Origin: Curvularia sp. ZM96
Taxonomy: Eukaryota > Ascomycota > Dothideomycetes > Pleosporales > Pleosporaceae
Direction: 5' to 3'
Length of the DNA stretch: 64,000 nucleotides
Assembly (NCBI GenBank): GCA_022457065.1
Contig: JAJGBQ010000002.1
Span: 248,001 to 312,000, forward strand
Part shown: in pieces, positions 21,966 through 30,743 of the stretch
Layout: the number at the start of each line of letters is the position of its first letter
How positions within the stretch are numbered: position 1 is the stretch's first letter
Translations under genes and position numbers: made by a program
Notes under the pieces: generated by a model
Seen by the model: the letters and a program-made list of their open reading frames with translations, nothing else
Told to the model about the DNA's origin: nothing
Databases searched by the model: none

Positions 21966-22050
21966 TCTAGCCCTGGTCCGCACTAAGGCAGGTGAGACTT
22001 ACGTTAAAGACGTCCGTGCGATTGTCTGGCGAGACTAGGGTAGTAGATAG
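21966..22050 (-). repeat. right TIR core of the secreted-protein element
   Basis: Inverted counterpart of 21041-21124, starting with CTAGCCCTGGTCCGCACTAA on the plus strand. Followed by about 205 bp of unrelated, 13.9-14.2 kb-like repeat before the outer TIR continuation at 22258. Confidence 0.8.
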
Positions 22051-22301
22051 GTTGTAACGGGCTGAACGCCCTTTGAATTATTCCTCGATAGGATCTCGGG
22101 ATATCTACAGAATCCAGGTGCGCAGTCGAGTACCTAGATCCTACCTACCTAATCGTGTTGCAATCATTACTTCGTATGGTATTTACATCGCATGTAGTAG
22201 TAGCTAACTCTCTATCAAATACAACCTCTTGTATCCTCGCGATTGCTCCCTAAGCGCAGCCGCTTACATAGGTAACCAAATGAAGACAAATTAATCCTAA
22301 A

Positions 22302-23766
22302 ACACGCTGCAGGATACGTTGCGTGCTGATTGGACATATAGATTCTAGGTGCGCTAGCGCTAACAAAGTCTTTTAGAAAGGTTATTAGCGATAAAGTTGG
22401 ATATTACTATCTTACTAGTAAAGCCGAACTCTTAATTCTAGCCGATAGAGCCGACGATGCTTTAAAGGGCTGCGCGTTTAGAGAGCTAACTCTAGAGTAT
22501 ACTATAATTATATTTAACGCTAACCTATCTAATCTATCACGAAGAACCAGACGTCAGCCGCGAAGTAAGACTTATCTGAAAGAAAACTATAATAGATTGT
22601 GGGCTGAAGGAGGGCCGATATAGAGGTAACGCCGGCATATTGTTTCTTAGTATAGCGACGGCATTAGTATCTTTAAGTAGTTAGTTAACTAGAGTAGGAA
22701 TAAGCACTAAGCGATATTCGCTAGCGGCCTAAGATAGCTAGCCTGTGCTATCTATAGAAGCTCTAAAGCAGCGCGGTAGTGTCGTGTTACACGGGGTTGG
22801 GGTGTATTTGCCTAGTCTCGGTCCAGGTCAGGGCGAGACGGTATAATGAAGTATGCCGTGCGATTGTCTGGCGATTCGTAGTAGAAAGGAGTTATAAGAG
22901 TTTAACTAATAGTAAAAGGACAATTAATTCTATATGCGATAGAATAACTAAGTATTAATCTGTGTAAGAGAAGAACTTATAAGAGTTAACCACAACGAAT
23001 GTAATAATGAAATCCAACCTATTCTTATACCTATTGCTTTCGGTCCTAGCATTAAGCTATCCCTCTGGAGTCACTAACTCTAGACCCTTCCTGTGAGGCC
23101 ATGTCCTCACATAACTAGGGTGGCATCACTGATGCCGTGGACTTGGCGTGATGCCAATCACGTGATTATCGCCCCGCGGTGGTCATTACCTTTTGACGTG
23201 GCGCCCAATGGTTTCCTACCTGCGGCCCTCGTCCAGAAGAGATCCTTCGCTGTTACTTGTAACATGTCGGCTGACTAGGCATAGCGTGATATATAAAATA
23301 TATAACTTGTTTTCTATCCTACGCTACGTAAGCGCGCTAGATCACGACGCTAGCGTATATTACTCTTGGCACAGTATGCTTCACGCGGAGAAACTCGCGG
23401 AGGGGGTTATCTCTATTGCTAGATGCATTTAGTAGGTACAATACTGTATTCTAGCTGTCTCTCTATCGTCTTAGTACCCCGAGCTTAAAAAATATTTTAA
23501 TCGTTATAGTGATGCAGGGATATAGAGAAAGAGAGACTGTAAATATTGCATATAAAATAATAAATAGCACCACGAAGACGATTGTATTTTTTATAGCATA
23601 TACTACCAAGCTAGAGACTATTATCTAGAGAGTAATATAAAGTTTAGTACAGCTCGACACGACTGCGTGAAAAGGAGATAGGAGGTTGGGTAGCAGATCC
23701 ATCTCGGTGAGGCGGGTTTCTCGGTTATGCGGGATGTACGTTACATTCAACCTTTACATTTGTATA
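22302..23766. other. AT-rich, gene-free repeat relics
   Basis: Dense in TA dinucleotides and stop codons. At 22790-22880 there is a diverged copy of the secreted-protein element TIR core (CGTGCGATTGTCTGGCGA). No supported coding region. Confidence 0.55.
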
Positions 23767-24123
23767 TTAAAGGTCAATCTGATTTCCTTGCTTGCTCCAT
23801 ATCTTCTCAAGTGCTTCAGCCGTGTCTACCCTGAATCTTTCCAGATCCCAATTTTGTGAGCAGAGTTCAGTTCTCGAGAACCCCTTGATTTGATTTTCTC
23901 TTCGCGCGAGATCTGACAACAGCATTGCCTGCAACTCGAGCACTCCTCTCATCTCGCTAGCACTATTGCAAGCGCCATCAATCCGAGCCGTTGCTCTGCC
24001 GGCCTGCAATTGAACCGTCATGAGAGCTGATTGAGATACGGTACGTTTCGTGCCCCCTATAGGTGAAACGACTTGAGCTGGAATTGTGCGCTTAGCTATA
24101 CTACTTATCAAAGGGCAGCACAA
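23767..24123 (-). CDS. 118-aa hypothetical open frame
   Basis: A single frame from ATG to TAA with a hydrophilic, helix-prone C-terminal half (ELQAMLLSDLARRENQ). I recognise no family. It may be one exon of a larger gene or chance; it stands alone in a repeat-rich stretch. Confidence 0.25.
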   Translation of the reverse strand: MCCPLISSIAKRTIPAQVVSPIGGTKRTVSQSALMTVQLQAGRATARIDGACNSASEMRGVLELQAMLLSDLARRENQIKGFSRTELCSQNWDLERFRVDTAEALEKIWSKQGNQIDL

Positions 24124-25055
24124 AGGTGCATAGACAGTGGGAGATTGACCAAGGTATTTCCGGACAAACTAGAAGCTTAGCTGCTGTACTAAATATATCA
24201 AATTACAAGTTTGGACCATGGTGTCCCTGTTGTGAGATGCATGGGTAATTTGTGGTAGTGCCACATGGGCAATCTTCATAGTCCCGTTAGTAGCCAATCA
24301 TCCTCAGAATTCACTATTATGAAGCCTATTTGAAGATTTGACACCTTTTAGCAAAGCCAGTCAATGCACAGTATGTATGCTTGGACAACATGTCCTATCT
24401 CCCTGCACTGCGTTGTTTTTTCGAAAGTCTACATGGCTATTTATGTCTGGGTTGACGCTATCTGCAATGGGTCCTTTCGAATTCTTTCTTGGCCATGCTG
24501 ACCCTTCACTCTACAAGGAGATAATCACGGCTTGAGACTCAATCAGACCACTGTTTGCGCACTCACTATAGGTCGCTGCATAGTAGCTTGTTAAACCGCA
24601 GGTGCGATCACTTTGCGGCCTAGCTAGCCCGGTGTATCAAAAATATCCACTACCTCCTTCATTACAAAAGTATTAGTGCTGACAATGACTTACTGTGTTG
24701 TGCACAGCAGCGCTACCCTAGAATAGATATTGTCAGTGTCCTGCCACACTCATTCATAGTATCTGATAGCTTCTAAATTTAGAGCATACATCGTCCGCCA
24801 TTTATCAAGCATGCTACAACCTGGCACCCTTTCAGAGCCTAAACTGGATCCTGTCTCTCGTGATCTTCTCATATTACAAAGGCTCAATTGAGCTTCGCAT
24901 TGTGGAAACATCGTCTGCTTACTTCTTGCAGTATCTTTGCTTTCACAGACATACTTCAAGGTAAGAGAACTCTATGCAGTCCGTTTAAATTTCCGTTCAC
25001 TCAGACTAGAGCACAGGAAAAGACAGCAATCCGTGCCTCTGTTTTACAGGCTGCT
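24124..25055. other. intergenic, no supported gene
   Basis: No clear coding signal or repeat boundary seen. The last part could hold a 5' exon of the next gene: a pyrimidine-rich tract ending TTTTACAG lies directly before its ATG. Confidence 0.45.
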
Positions 25056-25445
25056 ATGTCACGTGCACCACCAAAATACCCCGTGGACTATCGAGTCAAC
25101 ATCATCAACTGCGCTTTATGCGGTAGGCGTCGCTCGAATCGTTATCGCTCGAGTCTAGAACCGGAGCCTCTAGTGTGTTCTAGATGCGCTGTAGCAGCTC
25201 GATCGCCGAATTTAGTAATAGAGCTTCTGTTCCATAATGATAGAAGTGCGTATATGGAACCAAACAACCCAGATTCAGTTGAGGTTTCGCCTACCCAGAC
25301 GCCGCCGAGACCTATCGAGCTGCCTGCCGACCAGCGCAATCGCCCTTATTCTCGATGGCGTAATCACTACCGGTTAGCATCAATAGAAGAAGAACCCCCT
25401 GTAGTAGATCGCAGCACCAAGCCAAGGTCATACAGAAATGTTTGA
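25056..25445 (+). CDS. small protein with a CxxC...CxxC zinc-ribbon-like motif
   Basis: From the ATG at 25056 the frame encodes 129 aa. Two CxxC pairs (CALC and CSRC, about 23 residues apart) could bind one zinc ion. The C-terminal half is rich in proline and charged residues. The frame is open upstream to 24888 but that part is low-complexity and the sequence TTTTACAG before the ATG looks like an intron acceptor, so either a longer first exon or an upstream exon is possible. Function unknown; no family recognised. Confidence 0.45.
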   Translation: MSRAPPKYPVDYRVNIINCALCGRRRSNRYRSSLEPEPLVCSRCAVAARSPNLVIELLFHNDRSAYMEPNNPDSVEVSPTQTPPRPIELPADQRNRPYSRWRNHYRLASIEEEPPVVDRSTKPRSYRNV

Positions 25446-26549
25446 TACGCGCATAGATGCTTCACTCAGCGCTCAGTATCTACCACTTGATGGTAGTAAG
25501 AGTGACACCTAAGGGCATCTGGACAGGGCTACAGGTAACAGGGATAGCCTGCTTGCTAATGCACTGGGGAAACGCCAATTTGCATAGTGTTCGTGGCGGA
25601 TAGAGTTTGTGCAAAAAGTGGAAGTCTGCCAGACATTTATCAAAGCTCATAGATAATGTCAATAGATGCAAGAATACACATCGCATGTTAGCCATGTCAA
25701 TATACTGCACAATAATCCTCTCGCATATTAAGCACTGTAGTGTGCTGGTTGCGTAGTCGAAAGAACAGGTTTCGTTGTACAGAGCAAGATAGGCAGCTCA
25801 GGTTTTTCATTAGGATGAAATACCATTATTGTTAGCTTCATCTCCAAGAGGGTGAATTCCCTCGCTCCGTGACGAAGAGTCACGCGTGCCTGGAATAACT
25901 AATCAGATCGAATGTTTTGGCCAGATGTTCGTTCTTAAGGCACGTAACGTCCCCCCCTGCGACACGCAAGTCCCCCCATGCCGCAAAGAATCTGCGATTT
26001 GAGTATCTCAAAAGTCGCGCTATCGCTGGTATTGCTCCGCGATAATGAAACACTTATTCTTAAGGTTATTCTCTACAAACTTAGAAGAGCGGTTAGAATA
26101 TTACCGCGAGTTTGGTCTTGTTGTCGCCTATTCCGTATCGGCCAGTCTAGGGTTGATCGGCTTCACCCCCCTGTCGTAGCACGATATATACAAGATTTCT
26201 ACATATCAGAGAGATAAAACTATAGAAATATGAGAGAAGAAGATATCTCTACATTTATTTAAAGTCTTGTCTTTGAAAAAGTTGTGTTCCGGACTTGTCC
26301 GAGTTATGGCCGTGATTCTGTTCTGTTGGCTTGTAACTTTAGTGTGCTTACGTAGATAGCGCACCTGTTTATACTAGGTCGGATCGGGTCGAAGTGTGGC
26401 GCTCAGTTCTCGAAGCATCCATCTGATCACGTGCTGATCTATTTCTGGCATCAGAGCGCGTTCCTTTGTCTTCCGAGCGGCGTGGTAGGGAGGGTGATGT
26501 CTGTCATGGTGGCCTCAGTGGCAGTATTCACAACACCACGATCGTAGAC
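25446..26549. other. intergenic upstream of Fot1-like transposase
   Basis: Contains two C-homopolymer tracts (about 25952 and 25972) and AT-rich sequence. I looked for a TIR matching anything downstream of the transposase and found none that I can support. Confidence 0.45.
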
Positions 26550-28289
26550 ATGGCCCAATCAAGGCAAATGTTAACACAAGCTATTTCGTGTGATGCACCA
26601 ACAACTTGGACTTCCCCATTGCAGGATGATGCTATTCCGTACCATACTCGGTACTACCGCAGGCGCGGACGACCCTCTATGAAGGAGAAGGCCCAAGGCC
26701 AGCAGTACCTTACCCCAGATGAAGAGAAAGCCCTTGTCGCATATCTTTTGCTAATGTCTGAACTCGGACAGCCCGTCCGAATCAAGTATATACCCTCGTT
26801 AGCCTTTAGTCTCGCACGCCGGCGGACGATGACGATGACCGGCAAACCTATCAAGCCCCCGGGCAAGAACTGGGCCCGGTCCTTTGAGAAACGCAACCCT
26901 AGACTAAAAGGGAGGAAAGTAAAGGCAATAGATTGGAAACGACACGAACGGAATATCTATACTAAGGTTACACACTGGTTTGAGGTAATCAAGGGAGTTC
27001 TACAGGATCCAAGGGTACGGCCTGAGAATGTATATAATATGGACGAGACGGGCGTCATGCTGAACATGCTTGGCTCTGTCAAAGTCCTGGTAAGCAAGGA
27101 TGACCTCCGTGACTATAGGGGAGCAGGCGTCAAGCGCACCCAGGTAACTGCTATTGAGTGCATCAGTGCTGACGGTAGGTCGCTGCTCCCTCTTATTATC
27201 TGGCCAGCTTCGACCCATAGAAGTAACTGGACTACCTTTTCAACCCCTGGCTGGCATTATGGACACTCAGAAAACGGATATAATGACTCGAAGATCAGCC
27301 TAGAGTGGCTTACCCGTGTATTCGATCCTCAAACAAGTGGACGAGCTAACGGAAAGCCCCGGGTCCTAATTTGCGATGGTTTTGGAACACACGAGACCCT
27401 CGAAGTCCTAGAATTCTGCTTCGCTAATAATATTACTATGTGCCGCCTGCCGTCTCACACCTCACATAAACTACAGCCCTGCGATGTTGGAGTCTTCGGG
27501 CCTCTTAAGACAGCCTATCGTGACGAGGTAGAACGGCTCTGCCGGGGAGGGCTAGAAGCTGTTAGCAAGGAGCACTTCACTTCTATATATAAGCCTGCTA
27601 GGGAAACAGCGATGACTAGAAGGAACATCACCGCCGCATGGGCCGCAAGTGGTTTGTTCCCATTCAACCCAGAGAGAGTCCTTCGAAAGACGCCAAAGCC
27701 GCCCTCAGAGATAGCTATTCCAGACGTGCTTCCTCGTCCACAAGACCAACAAGAAGCTCAAGTACCGGCAACCCCTATAACGCCAGTAACGACAGAGGGT
27801 GTGATGTCTTTACATAACTTAATCAAACAGGATGCGCATGCACTAGACGAGCAGAGCAACCAACGCCTGCAGAAGTATGTACAGAAGCTCGCGAGTGCAG
27901 CGCAGATATCCCTTGCAAAACAGACGCTTCTTCAAGATCAAAATGAGTTCTTGACGAAGGTCAACAAGGAGGCTACAGTTCGGCGATCGACCAGGTCTGT
28001 TGTCTTAGGGAAGGCGAAGGTAATGAGCTTCGAGGACCTTGAGGAGGCACGAGCCAAGCGTGCTGAGAAAGAAGAGAAAGCGTCAGCTGCTAAGGGTCCT
28101 AAGAAACGAGGGCGCAAGCCTAAGAGTTCTGTTGAGGTACTGGTAGAAGAGGTGTCAGAACTAGCAGGTGCGAGTCTGCAAGGAGAAGGCGAAGCGGCTG
28201 ACGCTCCAGTGCAAACTAACAACATACCTGGGCTGCGTCAGCCAGAGACAAGACCGCTATGGAGAGCACCGGTTGCAAAGATGTATTGA
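26550..28289 (+). CDS. Fot1/pogo-like transposase, intact
   Basis: Starting at the ATG at 26550 (the start that aligns with the other copy), the frame encodes 579 aa without interruption. Features: N-terminal helix-turn-helix remnant, CENP-B-like DNA-binding segment (KPPGKNWARSFEKRNPRLK), and a DDE domain with YNMDETGVML, LICDGFGTHET and LQPCDVGVFGPLK, giving a complete Asp triad. A basic, nuclear-localisation-like stretch (KKRGRKPK) is near the C-terminus. By family it cuts and pastes elements with TA target duplications. It ends 8 bp before the TA that borders TIR element B. It is the only fully open DNA-transposon transposase in the window, so it is the best local candidate for mobilising related TIR elements in trans (inference). 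Confidence 0.9.
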   Translation: MAQSRQMLTQAISCDAPTTWTSPLQDDAIPYHTRYYRRRGRPSMKEKAQGQQYLTPDEEKALVAYLLLMSELGQPVRIKYIPSLAFSLARRRTMTMTGKPIKPPGKNWARSFEKRNPRLKGRKVKAIDWKRHERNIYTKVTHWFEVIKGVLQDPRVRPENVYNMDETGVMLNMLGSVKVLVSKDDLRDYRGAGVKRTQVTAIECISADGRSLLPLIIWPASTHRSNWTTFSTPGWHYGHSENGYNDSKISLEWLTRVFDPQTSGRANGKPRVLICDGFGTHETLEVLEFCFANNITMCRLPSHTSHKLQPCDVGVFGPLKTAYRDEVERLCRGGLEAVSKEHFTSIYKPARETAMTRRNITAAWAASGLFPFNPERVLRKTPKPPSEIAIPDVLPRPQDQQEAQVPATPITPVTTEGVMSLHNLIKQDAHALDEQSNQRLQKYVQKLASAAQISLAKQTLLQDQNEFLTKVNKEATVRRSTRSVVLGKAKVMSFEDLEEARAKRAEKEEKASAAKGPKKRGRKPKSSVEVLVEEVSELAGASLQGEGEAADAPVQTNNIPGLRQPETRPLWRAPVAKMY

Positions 28290-28299
28290 TGCATTAGTA

Positions 28300-28447
28300 C
28301 AGTGGTAACCGAAATCAGTTTCCAGTTCTTGCACTTCGGTTTTTCTGCGCGTACGGCCGCTAGAAAGGCGCTTTACTAAATAGACAATAGCGTTGTGCAA
28401 GGGTAGTATATTGGGCTTAGTAATTGGCGACATCACAAGCTGCGCTA
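28300..28447 (+). repeat. left TIR of element B
   Basis: Pairs with 33073-33220, with a 4-bp gap near the middle and a few substitutions; contains TTGCACTTCGGTTTTTCTGC. Confidence 0.88.
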
Positions 28448-28689
28448 CATGTACCTGTTCTCTAAAGTTCTCTATACGTTTTGAAACAAGGTCTCTGCCG
28501 GTGCGGCTCGGCCACACTCCCTACCAGTGGCGGCGAATGCGAACTACCTTTGAGCATTAGTCACCTGTTGTGAATGTTGCTAATTACGCCGCCACTTAAA
28601 ATTGTTCTACTGTACGCAAAGTTAACGTGTGATTGTCGATAGATAGTGGCATCACAGCCAAGTATGTGGCAAAACTATTCAGACCTGGC

Positions 28690-28856
28690 AGTCACATTCG
28701 AGAGGCGAAGACCGTGCTGTTTATTGATTTAAGCAGCTTGACAACAGCCTCGTGACAGTTCTCGGCAGCCCACGACAGAGGCGACTGGCCATATCTATCT
28801 TCGAGTTGGCTTGGGTTTTGGTGTGGCAGGCGACAGATGTAAACAGCCTGCTGTTA
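28690..28856 (-). pseudogene. ankyrin repeat remnant at the 3' side of the patatin gene
   Basis: On the minus strand this segment encodes one ankyrin unit, with YGQSPLSWAAENCHEAVVKL, followed by a stop. The unit closely resembles those of the plus-strand gene of the same element (YGQTPLSRAAENG). It lies about 500 bp beyond the stop of the minus-strand patatin gene; the sequence between shows no clear ankyrin units. I infer that the minus-strand gene once encoded a patatin-ankyrin fusion and lost most of the repeat array, or that this is a last exon I could not connect. Confidence 0.55.
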
Positions 28857-29337
28857 TTTGCGCTCCCCACTTAACGAAATCACAGCTTTCACGTATGCGT
28901 ACGTTAAGATGCCAAATTATCCGAGCTTTTAGCGAGATAATGAAGCTCAATTCTATATACGTGTGGCCGGGCGGCTACAGTTCCACCGTATCTTCCACCA
29001 TGGTGGAGCGTGCTTTCGCATCCAACCCAGTCGCATCAACTCCCCTCATTCACGAAGAGAATAGCAAAGGAATCCTTCACAGTCTGTACCCGTTGCCTGG
29101 GATGGAACTTCTTGTTAAGCATTGCTGCCGTTCTTGCTGACATCACCCTTACCACAAACTCAGCGGGTGGAAGGGATACAAAAATACGTACGAAATTCCC
29201 AGAAGAGAGCGAGGCGCCAGGAAATATCATAGAAACCATCTTCCAGTAGAGATTGATATACCTTCCGAAAGTCTCCTGCGCATGATATTCCTTGTCTTTG
29301 TGATCGTATCAGAGGCAATTACCTTTATGCGAGTCGC

Positions 29338-30433
29338 TCAAGCAAGCGCTGCCGCACAATTGTTGATCATAGGCCCAGACTGGGAAAGATATTTCCTAGT
29401 AAGCCTTTGAATGTTAGATAGCTGGTCGACGTTATCTAACCCAATAGAGCCGAGACCATAGGGGCAGTTGAACCTGTAATAATGAATCGTCCTGCCACTT
29501 CCTCGACGTGCACCTATCAACAGTTGAAACCACTCTTCATCATTTTCTGCGTCTGTTGCCGCGTTTATCGCATCGTTCACAGCACCTAGTCCGAATGCGG
29601 ATGATATTCGCCACCACCCTGTGTCGTCGTCGTTTCGGCCATCTTGTCTTCCTGTACCAATGCTGACGTAGCACTCTTCAGTATAACGTTCACAATCCTG
29701 GATTGTGTAATGATCCATAAAGGTTTTGATGGGGTTGTTGAACCGCAGTCCTCCATCAACAAAGAATCTAGGAGGTGGAGGGTTTGCAATTCTCTGAGGG
29801 GGAAAAAAGGTCGGTGCAGCGCTCGTCGCACGCCCCGCTTCTGAAACGGTGCAATTTGGTTCGCCATTATTAAAGGTGGCCAAACAAACAGCATGGTGTC
29901 CCACAACTCGTCCAGAAGAATTGGATTCGCGACAGACAACCCAGCTAGAAGTTTGTGGGCAATCAGTAGCATAAATACGACGAGGGAGAGCAACCCACCA
30001 ATGAGGGACATCATGAGATTGCATAAGACTCTGTGCGCCTCCGATATTATTTATCGCGTTGCACATAGTTTGCTCGGAGTATCGATTCCCACCCTGACGC
30101 AGGTAGCTAATCCATGTCCAGCTACTCGTAAACACCGTCCTAGACACTTCTTTTAAGTGTGTTATGCAATCTCGTATTGGCAATTGGAGCCTTCCAAGCA
30201 TTATGGCATTCAGACTTTGGCAACATTAATTTTGGTTGAAACAGGTCCGTTTCTCAAACTTACCCTCCCGCACTTGTCCCAAAGATAGCGTCAAATACTT
30301 GGTAAGGCTCATCGGCGGATGCTCGTATTTGTTGGACGTTTTGCATCACACTCTCCAAAATGAAGAGAGACGAAAGACCTCGGACACCGCCACCATCTAA
30401 TAGGGAAGTGACGGAGCTGTCAGCGTATTCCAT
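29338..30433 (-). CDS. patatin-like phospholipase, catalytic dyad intact
   Basis: Two exons, 30433-30264 and 30214-29338 (intron 49 bp, GTAAGT...AAAG), encode 348 aa. Motifs: oxyanion hole DGGGVRG (about 13-19), nucleophile FGTSAGG (Ser54), and catalytic aspartate in FFVDGGLRFNNP. The conserved SIGTG follows. By family it hydrolyses acyl esters of membrane phospholipids. It is the left half of a head-to-head pair in TIR element B. The stop TGA could derive from CGA by a C to T change; an open continuation toward the ankyrin remnant at 28690-28856 is conceivable but not demonstrable. The first ATG was chosen because it lies just before the conserved motif; the usual beta strand ahead of DGGG is present but short. 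Confidence 0.82.
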
Positions 30434-30743
30434 ATGGAGATATGATTAAAGGGACAGACAAACCTAGTGAAAGAACTCGCAGCTTCCGACCGTTCTCCAT
30501 CGAATTGGGTATGTTGCCTGGCCCAATCTACAATGAGATAGGAACTATGCTATCTTGCACTCGATGTTGCGGTGCATATTGCTGCGCTTTAAACAACTGG
30601 AAGCCAAATGAATTTCGTGGATGCCTAAAGTCACCTGATTTTACCCCGCACCGCTTGGCAGCCGCAGACAAAACGCAAAGCCGCGGAACACCCTCATTCA
30701 AACTCGCATGAATATTGATCAACAGCGAAAACAGCTTTATCCA
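30434..30743. promoter_or_regulatory. shared intergenic region of the divergent patatin pair
   Basis: About 310 bp separate the start codons of the two patatin-type genes, which are transcribed away from each other. A bidirectional promoter is inferred from this geometry alone; I recognise no specific binding site. Confidence 0.5.

Larger units (their letters stand above)
21009..22301. mobile_element. TIR element carrying the small secreted protein gene (copy 2)
   Basis: An inverted repeat with a core at 21041-21124 (plus) and about 21966-22050 (minus) is nearly identical over about 84 bp. The match resumes further out: 21013-21040 pairs with about 22258-22301 (both contain TTGTCTTCATTTGGTTA), so about 205 bp appears inserted within the right arm (22051-22257). 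The secreted-protein gene is the only gene inside. The same core follows copy 1 at 880-956. No transposase is present; the target duplication was not resolved. Confidence 0.65.

Noticed and set aside
28860..29337. Minus-strand open frame 29239-29036 as a further exon of the patatin gene
   Set aside because: No ankyrin or patatin similarity and no convincing splice path from the upstream stop.
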